64,000 nucleotides of DNA from a virus. Location: IMG/VR virus record IMGVR_UViG_3300030339_000026, positions 1 to 64,000 of that record; one strand, 5' to 3'. Positions 21,198 through 28,320 of this stretch are shown here, piece by piece. How positions within the stretch are numbered: the first letter of the stretch is position 1; each line of letters opens with the position of its first letter. The position numbers and the translations under genes are program-made. The notes under the pieces were generated by a model. That model saw only the letters and a list, made by a program, of their open reading frames with translations. It was not told the origin of the DNA and made no database searches.

Positions 21198-21377
21198 TTA
21201 CCATTTAGGTTCTAGTTTATTATAATTTTTTACTATATCTCCAACTAAATCCGGAGTGTATTGTAAAAGTGTTTCTCTTATAAATTTTTTAGAAGGATTA
21301 CCTAATTTTATTTGAATATTTCTATAACTTAATCCTTCTTTTCTTAATTCTATTATTTTTTGTTCTAGTTCGGTCAT
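21198..21377 (-). CDS. Small HTH protein
   Basis: 59 aa, MTELEQKIIELRKEGLSYRN: a helix-turn-helix of the resolvase/transposase type (LRKEGLSYRNIQIKLGNPSK). Its start overlaps the stop of the HNH gene (21377). It resembles the DNA-binding N-terminus of that HNH protein, so it may be a detached specificity domain or a small regulator. Ends in TAA before the terminator. Confidence 0.65.
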   Translation of the reverse strand: MTELEQKIIELRKEGLSYRNIQIKLGNPSKKFIRETLLQYTPDLVGDIVKNYNKLEPKW

Positions 21378-21943
21378 TATACACATTCCTCCACCTTTAA
21401 AGTTTGTCTGTATTTTGCTCTAGCACTATTTTTATTTTTAGATTTAAATGTATCAAGTTGACTATCGCAATTAGGACATATACACCTTAAATTGCTACGT
21501 TCATTATTATCAGCATTACCATCAATGTGATCTAAAACAAATACCAATTCTTTATCATTCCAAGTATTCGGATTTCCACAAATTGTACATTTATAATCTT
21601 GTTCTTTTAAAAAATGTTTTTTATAATTTGACATATTAGATTGTCCATAAAGTATGGAATTATCTAATTTATATTTTTCATAATTTAAAATTATTTTATG
21701 TTCATTTGAACATTGTTGACTACAATATTTATTTGTAGTTCCAGATGGTTTAAATTCATTATTACAATTTAAACATATCTTATTTTCCAATATTTTTTTT
21801 CGGCTAGGAATATTTATCCCTAGTTTAATTGCCCAGGTTCTAATAGTAACATCAGATACACCAAATGTTCTTGCTATTTCAGCATATGATAACTTATCTA
21901 TTAATATTAGTTTTTCTAATTCTTCTTTACTTGTTCTATTCAT
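21377..21943 (-). CDS. HNH homing endonuclease with N-terminal HTH
   Basis: 188 aa from MNRTSKEELEK (an ATG at 21964 would lie in the tRNA). HTH (LSYAEIARTFGVSDVTIRTW), a zinc finger (CLNCNNEFKP...YCSQQC), then the HNH core CTICGN...VFVLDHIDGNADNN...NLRCICPNCDSQ. Trp is TGG. It begins 19 nt after the 3' end of the suppressor tRNA, so the nuclease may protect or spread the tRNA locus, as homing genes often flank their targets. Confidence 0.88.
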   Translation of the reverse strand: MNRTSKEELEKLILIDKLSYAEIARTFGVSDVTIRTWAIKLGINIPSRKKILENKICLNCNNEFKPSGTTNKYCSQQCSNEHKIILNYEKYKLDNSILYGQSNMSNYKKHFLKEQDYKCTICGNPNTWNDKELVFVLDHIDGNADNNERSNLRCICPNCDSQLDTFKSKNKNSARAKYRQTLKVEECV

Positions 21944-21961
21944 ATTTATTCTATCATTTTG

Positions 21962-22034
21962 CACCCTTGGTAAGACTCGAACTCACACTTACAAATTTTG
22001 AAGATTTGTGTGCTAACCATTACACTACAAAGGT
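21962..22034 (-). tRNA. tRNA-Trp(UCA), UGA-decoding suppressor tRNA
   Basis: 73-nt cloverleaf read directly. Acceptor ACCTTTG/CAAGGGT (7 bp, one G-U). D stem GTGT/GCAC with loop AATGGTTA. Anticodon stem CAAAT/ATTTG with loop CTTCAAA, giving anticodon UCA after U33. Variable loop TAAGT. T stem GTGAG/CTTAC with loop TTCGAGT. Discriminator G; CCA not encoded. The loop matches a bacterial tRNA-Trp loop (CTCCAAA) with C34 changed to U, and A37-A38 and G73 also fit Trp. It would read UGA (and UGG by wobble) as Trp, explaining the in-frame TGA codons. Probably co-transcribed with the gene at 22064..22492 from the -7 box at 22517. Confidence 0.96.
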
Positions 22035-22063
22035 ATGATGAGGTTTTAAAGAACCTCTAACTT

Positions 22064-22492
22064 TTATATTAGTTTTGTAATATCTATTACTTTACTTAGT
22101 GTTGAATCAACAACAAAGATATTGTTACCTGTAATAGAATAACTTCCATTTTCTTCTTGACCCCATAACCTTAACCAATCTTTTAACCATACTCTATGAG
22201 GAGTAAACATTATATAAGTATTTCCAGTTGCATTTTCTGATTCTGCATTTACATCGGTAATCATATCAGTAACCATAGTAACGATTGGTCAGCGATTTTT
22301 CCTATCAACTTCCATTAATATTAATTCTAAATCTACTGTTGCAATTGGTGAACTATAATATTCGCCTGCACTTTTATTAGGATCGTTAAAAACTTCGACG
22401 AGTTCATCATCAAATCTAACAGTCCATTCACCTTTAACCCAAGTATTTTCTTCTGTGGGTTTGTAATTAAATTTCTTTAGTATTTCTTCCAT
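22064..22492 (-). CDS. Hypothetical protein with one in-frame TGA, upstream of tRNA
   Basis: 142 aa if TGA at 22289 is Trp (DRKNRWPIVTM); with TGA as stop it is a 67-aa protein, and a second ATG lies three codons later in the same frame (70 aa). Contains several TGG Trp (ENTWVKGEWTVRF, HRVWLKDWLRLWG). Mixed alpha/beta, no family recognised. It is the first gene after the -7 box at 22517 and ends 29 nt before the suppressor tRNA. The two versions (short without the tRNA, long with it) make the gene interesting. Confidence 0.6.
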
Positions 22493-22516
22493 ATATCATT
22501 CTCATTTTCTATACTA

Positions 22517-22524
22517 CAAAGATA
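22517..22524 (-). promoter_or_regulatory. Bacteroidota-type -7 box (TATCTTTG)
   Basis: The minus strand reads TATCTTTG (TAnnTTTG consensus), 24 nt upstream of the ATG at 22492. It would drive the 22064..22492 gene, the suppressor tRNA and the HNH gene up to the terminator at 21090. -33 element not clear. Confidence 0.55.
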
Positions 22525-22597
22525 CTGCTAAAAATTCAATAAAAATCTATAATATAAATATTATTGAAAATTAGCAGTATATGTAATTTTATGTTTA

Positions 22598-23059
22598 TTA
22601 TTTTACTATCTCGAAGTCCATTAAGATTTCTAGATCTTTTAACTCATCTGGAATATTATCAATATTGATTTCAAATAAATTAAAATCAAATTCAGCATCT
22701 TCTTTTAAAAGTTTTTCATACTCTTCTCGTTTAAGTCTATAAAGATCTAGAGAAGTTTCATGAGTTTTAACTAGATCTTTAATTTTCTTATTAACTAGTT
22801 CAAAGTTCTCGTCACCTGGTTTAACTACGTGTATACCTTTTTCATCTGGAGTTCCGTGTTCCATAATGATAATATTTTTAGCTTCATTGAAATCTTTAAT
22901 AATTTCTTCAATATCTTTCTCAATTGTTTTAAGTGATTCGATTTCACTATCAATACTTTTTAAATTCTTAAGAACTGCATATCTGAATTTTGCTCCTCCA
23001 ATTTTAGAAGCTTCTTTAAGTACTGCGTATAATGTAATTAGTTTAAGTTTAGTTTGCAT
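22598..23059 (-). CDS. Coiled-coil phage protein
   Basis: 153 aa, MQTKLKLITLYAVLKEASKI, highly charged and helical throughout, ending EILMDFEIVK-TAA. Resembles small phage core proteins of about 150 aa with an N-terminal KL.LYA.LKEA helix, but I cannot name it. Overlaps the next upstream gene by 11 nt. Cytoplasmic; function unknown. Confidence 0.72.
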   Translation of the reverse strand: MQTKLKLITLYAVLKEASKIGGAKFRYAVLKNLKSIDSEIESLKTIEKDIEEIIKDFNEAKNIIIMEHGTPDEKGIHVVKPGDENFELVNKKIKDLVKTHETSLDLYRLKREEYEKLLKEDAEFDFNLFEINIDNIPDELKDLEILMDFEIVK

Positions 23060-23414
23060 TAAAGTTTTCGTTTGTAATGTTAATGTCTGTTATAGTTACT
23101 ATACCATTTATTGCTTTTTGTAGAGTTAGTAAACTAGTAAGTGATGGTTTAATAGATCTAAGTAAGTCGGATAAATCTTTGTTTATAGACCCTATTATTT
23201 GTGAAACGGTTAAACTATTTTGTTTATAATCTAACTTAATCTCAATAGAATAAGGAGCTTTGTTTGTGATTAATGATGGGATTGTAATTTTTACACCAAG
23301 TTCGTTTAGTGTTTCAATAGGTTCTAGTAAGAATCTATCATTAATACCAACTTCTTTTAGTATCGAATTTAATCGTGCAACTGTTGTGTAGTTTTGATAA
23401 GAAATTATTTCCAT
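23049..23414 (-). CDS. Hypothetical protein
   Basis: 121 aa, MEIISYQNYTTVARLNSILK. Mixed alpha/beta with an amphipathic second half; no motif recognised. Overlaps the start of the following gene, consistent with coupled translation in the leftward run of small early-type genes between 22598 and 25361. Confidence 0.62.
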   Translation of the reverse strand: MEIISYQNYTTVARLNSILKEVGINDRFLLEPIETLNELGVKITIPSLITNKAPYSIEIKLDYKQNSLTVSQIIGSINKDLSDLLRSIKPSLTSLLTLQKAINGIVTITDINITNENFNAN

Positions 23415-23417
23415 AGT

Positions 23418-23519
23418 TTATTTATATATAATTGTGTGTGCACCAGGGTAGTGCGGTTTATCTTTATATTCTTGGTAGAAGTACCAGTTGTCGTAAAAGT
23501 TTTTAAGATCGTTTTGCAT
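23418..23519 (-). CDS. Very small ORF (33 aa)
   Basis: MQNDLKNFYDNWYFYQEYKD to a TAA at 23418. It fills the gap between two genes exactly (starts next to the upstream TAA, ends 3 nt before the next ATG). Aromatic-rich, Trp is TGG. Real by packing and frame, function unknown. Confidence 0.5.
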   Translation of the reverse strand: MQNDLKNFYDNWYFYQEYKDKPHYPGAHTIIYK

Positions 23520-23957
23520 TTAAGAAATATTTAATTGTTTAAGTAATACTTTTAGTTCCGATTTATTTTTAATTAGTCCATTAAATAAACATTCATCTTG
23601 TGATGCATCTATTATATGTTTAGATGAATATATACTTAATCCAAATCCTCTATCATGTAATTTTATATCTTTATAAAAATATTGAGATGCTCCGTATAAA
23701 TGTTCATGAAATTTAAACCCTAAATCTTCTATATCTTCTTTATCTAAGTATTTAACTCTTATACAATCTCTCATTATTTTAAATGGAATCTCCATAAATT
23801 CAAAAGTCATATTTACATCAAGATGTGTTTTAATCCATATAATATCATCTTCATGATCTATTGATCTAATAAGTAACATATCAAAATTTATAAATTCTTC
23901 GTATTCAAATCCTACATGAAATTCTTCTACTTTTGGTGTATAATATTTATTATTCAT
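23520..23957 (-). CDS. Hypothetical protein
   Basis: 145 aa, MNNKYYTPKVEEFHVGFEYE. The opening YTPKVEEFHVGFEYE and the later W-I-K-T-H segment are frequent in small proteins of Bacteroides phages, but no function is known to me. Ends with a TAA that touches the next small gene. Trp is TGG. Confidence 0.7.
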   Translation of the reverse strand: MNNKYYTPKVEEFHVGFEYEEFINFDMLLIRSIDHEDDIIWIKTHLDVNMTFEFMEIPFKIMRDCIRVKYLDKEDIEDLGFKFHEHLYGASQYFYKDIKLHDRGFGLSIYSSKHIIDASQDECLFNGLIKNKSELKVLLKQLNIS

Positions 23958-24213
23958 TATTAAATTCTTCTATTTCTCCTCGAAGTTCTTGGAGTGCTGC
24001 ATATAAACTATCTGTTACTTGTTTAAATTTATATAGTTTGTTTACATCTTTTGTAGATAAGTCTAAATCAATAAGACTTGCTTCTGATAGTCTTGTCATT
24101 TCTGATCTAACTTTAGAAAGTATACAATCAATATTATATATTTTATCTAGTATATCATCTGTTAGTTCATATAGTCTAACCTCTGCTGTTAGATCTTCTT
24201 TTATAAGTGCCAT
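23950..24213 (-). CDS. Hypothetical coiled-coil protein
   Basis: 87 aa, MALIKEDLTAEVRLYELTDD; predicted all-helical with heptad-like leucines. Overlaps both neighbours by a few bases. No family recognised. Confidence 0.62.
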   Translation of the reverse strand: MALIKEDLTAEVRLYELTDDILDKIYNIDCILSKVRSEMTRLSEASLIDLDLSTKDVNKLYKFKQVTDSLYAALQELRGEIEEFNNE

Positions 24214-24422
24214 TGTTTTATGTGGTCTGTTAGTGATTTATTAAATTCTTCCATTCCTCTTTGTCCTGTGAAACATCCTTTGGATATTTCATAGATTCCT
24301 TCTCCCAAATACTTAGGATAGTCGAATGGATTATCTGGCATAGAAGCTAGAACTTTTTCTACATCTTCTACTGTTAGTTTATTATAGTGTTGTACTGTTG
24401 CTTTGTCTAAGTTATTCTCCAT
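24201..24422 (-). CDS. Hypothetical protein
   Basis: 73 aa, MENNLDKATVQHYNKLTVED. Contains MPDNPFDYPKYLGEGIYEISKG, and a Trp as TGG near the end. No recognised domain. Overlaps the downstream gene by 13 nt and the upstream one by 11 nt, so it is embedded in the small-gene run. Confidence 0.62.
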   Translation of the reverse strand: MENNLDKATVQHYNKLTVEDVEKVLASMPDNPFDYPKYLGEGIYEISKGCFTGQRGMEEFNKSLTDHIKQWHL

Positions 24423-24567
24423 TTAATTTATTTATTAGTTTGTCTACTTTATTTAGTTTACGTAATGCATCGTTAACATTAAGATCTGGATCACATTCTA
24501 ATTCGATAAGTAATCTAATCTTATAATTGTTAAGCTTCTTGAGAGTTCTCTTTAATTGTTTGTCCAT
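24412..24567 (-). CDS. Small hypothetical protein (51 aa)
   Basis: MDKQLKRTLKKLNNYKIRLL to TAA at 24412. Basic helical N-terminus, then ELECDPDLNVNDALRKLNK. Overlaps both neighbouring genes slightly, as do the other genes of this run. Function unknown. Confidence 0.55.
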   Translation of the reverse strand: MDKQLKRTLKKLNNYKIRLLIELECDPDLNVNDALRKLNKVDKLINKLNGE

Positions 24568-24709
24568 ATTCTTTGTAAAAATTAGTCCATTTATTTATAT
24601 AATATTCATCATTCTCTGGAGTTGATCTTGTAATTATTATTTCTTGATAATTAGATAGAAATAATGTTATTGTAGATTTAGTCTTCTTTGTATTTAGTAT
24701 TGTTATCAT
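24530..24709 (-). CDS. Small hypothetical protein (59 aa)
   Basis: MITILNTKKTKSTITLFLSN, with ENDEYYINKWTNFYKEYG in the second half and a TAA at 24530. Overlaps the end of the GNAT gene by 32 nt and the next small gene by 38 nt, in different frames. Likely real because it closes the gap in an otherwise gapless cluster. Confidence 0.5.
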   Translation of the reverse strand: MITILNTKKTKSTITLFLSNYQEIIITRSTPENDEYYINKWTNFYKEYGQTIKENSQEA

Positions 24710-25049
24710 TTAACATTTTAATCATTCATATCATACTATCATCATCTGTGTAATCTGAGAAATCGTTATAACCTCTTCGGGTATATCATTCATACATTCA
24801 ACTATCCCGTTTAACTCATAAAAAGGATTGTGTAGCTCCGAGTTCTATTCCTATTTTCTCTCTTAGTTCCTGCATTTTAGTTCCAAGTCCTTGTTCTCTT
24901 TCGTTATTCTCAACACTTAAAGAGTTTAAGTAAACTGATTTTGGATCATCATGGAATCAATACATCCTAGCATAAGCTTTCCCTTCAATTTCCATAATGT
25001 ATAATTCATCATGGTCGTCATTACGAACGAAGTGTTGTATTACTTCCAT
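24678..25049 (-). CDS. GNAT-family acetyltransferase, five in-frame TGA=Trp
   Basis: 123 aa, MEVIQHFVRNDDHDELYIME, visible only if TGA is Trp. The acetyl-CoA binding motif A is VYLNSLSVENNEREQGLGTK (R-E-Q-G-x-G-T), followed by LGATQSFLWVKRDSWMYEWY and TRRGYND, the usual end of a GNAT fold. TGA encodes W at MYWFHDD, FLWVK, DSWMY, YEWYT and MIWMIK; I see no TGG. This heavy recoding is unusual among its early-type neighbours, which use TGG. Target of acetylation unknown. Confidence 0.82.
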
Positions 25050-25361
25050 TTATTTTAATAAATCTATAGTTGCTATAGTATTTTTAAATATATTTGTAAA
25101 TAATAATTTATTAAATAAACTTGAATTTAATTCCTCATATAAAAGTTTATGTACAGTATCATCATACTCTTTATAATATATTAATGCATTTACAACAATG
25201 ATTTCTTCATCGTGATTATAATGAACTATTTTTGCATATATTTGCTTTTTATCTGTATCATTATATTCTTTCAATTCAAATTTATAATTAGTTGGATTAT
25301 ATTTAGTTTGAATATTATTTAATTTATTTATTATTTCTATTGTTAATTCTTTTCCAGACAT
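25050..25361 (-). CDS. Hypothetical protein
   Basis: 103 aa, MSGKELTIEIINKLNNIQTK. Alternating beta strands (IYAKIVHYNHDEEIIVVNAL) and a helical end. Very AT-rich. Its start touches the TAA of the winged-helix gene and its stop touches the GNAT start region. Function unknown. Confidence 0.62.
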   Translation of the reverse strand: MSGKELTIEIINKLNNIQTKYNPTNYKFELKEYNDTDKKQIYAKIVHYNHDEEIIVVNALIYYKEYDDTVHKLLYEELNSSLFNKLLFTNIFKNTIATIDLLK

Positions 25362-26134
25362 TATAATGTTATTTCGTTATTAGTGTTTTCTTCGTAAGGA
25401 GTATATTCTCCTTTAAGTTTCATTTGTTTTCTTAGATGATTTAGTTCTTGTTCTAATTGATTTACTTTTATATTTAAATCAGTTATTGCAACATCGTGTT
25501 CTTTAATTTTACACATAACAAATTGTCCAAACTTAGGAAGATTAAATTCAAGTGCTTCACAAGAGTTACCTTCCATATCTGTAGTTGTTCTTCTGTTTAT
25601 AAAACCAAGTGATTCTAATTCTCGTCTACGTTCTTGTGCTACTGTTTTAGATATACCTGTTATTTCTGAAATTTCAATATCACTATAAGTAGTTTTACCT
25701 ATTCCAGTTTCTTTATCAATATATAAATAAGGTTGCATAATCATATAATATGATTTCTGTAAACTATTAAGTTCTTTATTTTCGAGGAAACTTAAATCAT
25801 ACATTTCAAACTTGTCGGAATGTGGATTAAATTTATATCCATTTTGATTTCGTCCACCTTCCATTTTAATTTTTGTTACATCTCCTGCTTCTTCTAATCT
25901 TTTAATTGCAGCTGATACACCACCGACCGACATGTCAATCGAGTCTGCTATAATTTTTAAGGATATAAATGCCACCATTGTTTTTCCGTCCATATTTTTT
26001 CGAAGAAAACCATAAACTAAGACATCAGTATAGTGCTTTTTGTATTTAGATTTCTTATCACTGTCTACATTGTTAGCGACAGAGTTTGGCACTTGGACGT
26101 GTCTATTTGTTTTCTTTTCTTTTTCTTCACTCAT
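25361..26134 (-). CDS. Two-winged-helix DNA-binding protein, candidate replication initiator/regulator
   Basis: 257 aa from MSEEKEKKTN. An earlier TTG start at 26155 would overlap the -7 box, so 26134 is preferred. Two winged-helix regions: about residues 50-100 (MVAFISLKIIADSIDMSVGG) and 150-195 (DIEISEITGISKTVAQERRR), then a C-terminal coiled coil (INVNQLEQ-like heptads) ending NNEITL. This resembles replication initiators and RepA-like proteins with tandem wHTH domains. It is divergently placed next to phased direct repeats at 26274-26326, its likely binding sites. It could act as initiator, as repressor of both arms, or both. Confidence 0.72.
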   Translation of the reverse strand: MSEEKEKKTNRHVQVPNSVANNVDSDKKSKYKKHYTDVLVYGFLRKNMDGKTMVAFISLKIIADSIDMSVGGVSAAIKRLEEAGDVTKIKMEGGRNQNGYKFNPHSDKFEMYDLSFLENKELNSLQKSYYMIMQPYLYIDKETGIGKTTYSDIEISEITGISKTVAQERRRELESLGFINRRTTTDMEGNSCEALEFNLPKFGQFVMCKIKEHDVAITDLNIKVNQLEQELNHLRKQMKLKGEYTPYEENTNNEITL

Positions 26135-26152
26135 CGTATTAAATTTGATACA

Positions 26153-26160
26153 CAAAGATA
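26153..26160 (-). promoter_or_regulatory. Bacteroidota-type -7 box (TATCTTTG)
   Basis: The minus strand reads TATCTTTG, identical to the box at 22517, about 18 nt upstream of the ATG at 26134. This gives a short leader for the leftward DNA-binding gene. A T-rich stretch with TTTG lies about 14 nt further upstream, closer than usual for a -33 element. Confidence 0.6.
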
Positions 26161-26695
26161 AGAAATTTGTGTGACAAAAATACTATACACATAGTTAAAA
26201 AATGTTAAGTCACTGATATACAATTACTTCGAGCATATCATTTGTAATCGGTTAATAGTCAATAAGATAACTCCAAATGATACGCAAAAAATCTCAAATG
26301 ATACGTCGGAATTTTCAAATGATACGCTCGAGTTTGTATGAAAACGGTTAAGTTATTGTGACACAGTGAATTACAAGGTTTCCATATACTTAATATATAC
26401 TTAATAATTCTATACTTAATGTGGCTGTCCGTAAAACTTTACATATTGATACGCAAAATTTGTTGTATCAAACGCAAAAGTTTACTATATATACGAACGC
26501 GCGCGTAGTAAAATTAATTTTATTAAAAGGTAGAAGATATAAAAAGTATTGAAAATAATTTTTAGGAAGTTCTGAATAATTTTTTTTGAAAAAATTTTTT
26601 TATTTTTATGAATCGAGTGGGTGGACAGTCATCTCTTCTACCCCCAGCAGGTCTTGAATGGAAAGTAAACTACTAACAAACAAAACTCTATCATT
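26161..26695. other. Divergent intergenic control region, candidate origin
   Basis: 535 nt without a gene, separating the minus-strand and plus-strand halves. It holds the phased repeats (26236-26326), further CAAAT/GATACGCAAAA-like sequence near 26448-26480, a very AT-rich stretch (about 26510-26610) and a GC-richer patch with GGTGGACAGTC and CCCCCAGCAGG (26625-26655) before the plus-strand gene at 26696. Repeats next to AT-rich DNA and a wHTH gene are the usual elements of an iteron-type origin; a plus-strand promoter must lie here too, though I see no clear TAnnTTTG on that strand. Confidence 0.5.
26236..26326. repeat. Phased direct repeats CAAATGATACG (iterons/operators)
   Basis: Three direct copies of CAAATGATACG start at 26274, 26295 and 26316, exactly 21 bp apart, so they face the same side of the helix. 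An inverted core TATCATTTG lies at 26236-26244. Likely binding sites for the adjacent wHTH protein. Confidence 0.78.
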
Positions 26696-27193
26696 ATGAA
26701 TATTGAAAAAAGACAAATTCCAGGTTGTAAACGTATTTTAACAACCTCAGAAATTCCTGCTCGTTTTGCCTCAATTGGTGGCGATACTTATGCGAAAGAT
26801 ACTGTAATTGAATTGGACGCCGTTGTTGAAATGGAAGCTATTTCACAGGGTGGAAAACCGTGGCTCGGTATCTCTGCACTTGTTAACGGTTCAGTTGCCG
26901 TGGTTGGTGCTAATACGTTAATGGGAATTTATTTCACAAGTGGCGAACAATCAAAACGTGCCGTGATTGACAACGGTTTAAATTTGAGTGTTAAGGACTT
27001 GTTAGGTAAAACTATCAAAGTTGTAGACCACGAAACTGTAACTGTTAATGCTTTCCGTACTGCTGACGAAATCGCCGAGGGTAAAGAAATCAAAGAGGTT
27101 GCAAAAAATATGCCTATCTTTGAACTTGTTAACGAATCAGTTGATACTGAGGATGTTACAGTTGATACGGCTAAACCAGCCAAAAAGAAATAA
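26696..27193 (+). CDS. Abundant-type hypothetical protein at head of right arm
   Basis: 165 aa, MNIEKRQIPGCKRILTTSEI. Beta-rich centre (KPWLGISALVNGSVAVVGAN) and an acidic then lysine-rich tail (VTVDTAKPAKKK), a layout seen in ssDNA-binding proteins, but no OB-fold motif can be asserted. Its codons are noticeably more GC-rich and evenly used than its neighbours'. It is first on the plus strand and has its own strong terminator, so it is probably highly expressed early. Function unknown. Confidence 0.8.
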   Translation: MNIEKRQIPGCKRILTTSEIPARFASIGGDTYAKDTVIELDAVVEMEAISQGGKPWLGISALVNGSVAVVGANTLMGIYFTSGEQSKRAVIDNGLNLSVKDLLGKTIKVVDHETVTVNAFRTADEIAEGKEIKEVAKNMPIFELVNESVDTEDVTVDTAKPAKKK

Positions 27194-27210
27194 CATTTTA
27201 ACAATGTTAT

Positions 27211-27244
27211 AAGAGAAGTACATTTTTGTACTTCTCTTTTTTTT
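27211..27244 (+). terminator. Rho-independent terminator
   Basis: AGAGAAGTACA...TGTACTTCTCT stem with a short T-rich loop, followed by eight or more T. Lies 18 nt after the stop at 27193. Confidence 0.93.
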
Positions 27245-27285
27245 ACTACGTAATTATATATTATAGTATTCAACTTAGTATAATT

Positions 27286-27495
27286 ATGTATTACCAAATA
27301 TTGAGTATAATTGTGAGCACATGGAAATGTATGAAAGGCACTTGGATATCATGCAATAAGTTCGAAGATGTCTTTGGACATGAACATAAAGTATATCCAT
27401 ACAAGATGAGATTAGAAGAATATGAGCCATTTTTCCCCATAGAATGCTATATCCAAACACGAAATGATATCATAACTAATGTGGTATTAAGATAG
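27286..27495 (+). CDS. Small hypothetical protein
   Basis: 69 aa from MYYQILSIIVSTWKCMKGTW (upstream ATG at 27226 lies in the terminator; MKGTWISCNK at 27334 is another possible start). Contains FEDVFGHEHKVYPYKMRLEEY. Stop is TAG. No family recognised. Confidence 0.5.
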   Translation: MYYQILSIIVSTWKCMKGTWISCNKFEDVFGHEHKVYPYKMRLEEYEPFFPIECYIQTRNDIITNVVLR

Positions 27496-27753
27496 AGATG
27501 ATTATTTAAAAAAATATTTGGGTTGATTGAGAGTAAACGAGCACTGACAACGACTCTCAACCACTCCAAAAATAATCCCAATAATCATTCCAACCAAATT
27601 TTACATTGAAAACCCTACATATGACAAAACATATTTGGATTGATTATGTAATATTATTAACAGAGTGCATATTGTAACAATTCAGTTACAATAGATTTAT
27701 ACAATTGGTATAAGTTTAGGTCCTACGCGATGCTCAAACTCAAAAACATCATA
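27496..27753 (+). other. Non-coding structured stretch with AAACTCAAAA leader
   Basis: 258 nt without a gene. Hairpins: GGTTGATTGAGAGT...ACTCTCAACC near 27530-27560, ATTGTAAC...GTTACAAT near 27677, and TTATAC...GTATAA near 27698. It ends with AGTTTAGG, a short segment, then TCAAACTCAAAA, the same stem I and leader sequence as the four hammerheads but without their catalytic core; it may be a ribozyme relic or a different self-processing leader. Confidence 0.45.
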
Positions 27754-28047
27754 ATGAAAACATCTGAAGAAAATGCTAAATTAGTTATATCATGTGTTAA
27801 TAATATCATATCAAAAGAAATTGATTCTTTTAGTAAAATTGAATTAACAAAAATTTTAAAAGAAACTAAATGTCCTTATTCGTCAAGTATATTTAATCTT
27901 CTCAAATCTTGTGAATTAATCACAAATATATCACGAGGTAAATATATATTTACTACAACTCAACCAATATATTATGGAATTATTCAAAAAGAACTTGATA
28001 AAGCTATGAAAATGCAACAAGTTTATAATCATAATTCTAAAAAATAA
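27754..28047 (+). CDS. Hypothetical, possible winged-helix protein
   Basis: 97 aa from MKTSEENAKLVISCVNNIIS (an earlier ATG at 27730 lies inside the leader). The pattern SKIELTKILKETKCPYSSSIFNLLKSCELITNISRGKYIFT looks like a small wHTH with a beta-wing. Possibly a regulator in the right arm. Follows the AAACTCAAAA leader. Confidence 0.62.
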   Translation: MKTSEENAKLVISCVNNIISKEIDSFSKIELTKILKETKCPYSSSIFNLLKSCELITNISRGKYIFTTTQPIYYGIIQKELDKAMKMQQVYNHNSKK

Positions 28048-28116
28048 AACAATATATATTATTCATTTAAGTAATTTTGAACGTTGGTATTAGTCATTGT
28101 AAAATGATAACATACA

Positions 28117-28206
28117 ACTCAGCTAGAGAGAGTATAACATTGGTTTCCGATGAGATCTAGACGAAACGAGAGAATAAGAGGAAACTCTAAAACTCTCGTA
28201 AAACTC
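28117..28206 (+). ncRNA. Hammerhead-type element A (core U4 to C)
   Basis: 5' hairpin ACTC/GAGT (28117-28133) with loop segment CTAGA, which pairs with TCTAG (28156-28160) in the stem II loop. Then stem I GTTT (28143-28146), core CCGATGA, GAAA at 28163-28166, stem III ACGAGAG...CTCTCGT (28166-28199), A17, and stem I return AAAC. Predicted cleavage after 28200. The core has C where U4 is invariant, so activity is doubtful. Located 16 nt upstream of the ATG at 28222. Confidence 0.72.
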
Positions 28207-28221
28207 AAAACACATATCACA

Positions 28222-28320
28222 ATGAATAAAACTGTATATTTAGCATCATCTAGTGATGCACGTCACACATTACACAAAGTTTATAAATCTTATAAACCAG
28301 GTAATAATGGAAAAAATTAA
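28222..28320 (+). CDS. Small ORF (32 aa) behind hammerhead A
   Basis: MNKTVYLASSSDARHTLHKV to TAA at 28320. The ATG is at the expected distance from the AAACTCAAAA leader, as for the genes behind the other hammerheads. Basic C-terminus; overlaps the following gene's start by 14 nt. Function unknown. Confidence 0.5.
   Translation: MNKTVYLASSSDARHTLHKVYKSYKPGNNGKN

Noticed and set aside
26155-26155. TTG start for the winged-helix gene
   Set aside because: It overlaps the -7 promoter box, so the transcript could not contain it; ATG at 26134 is used.
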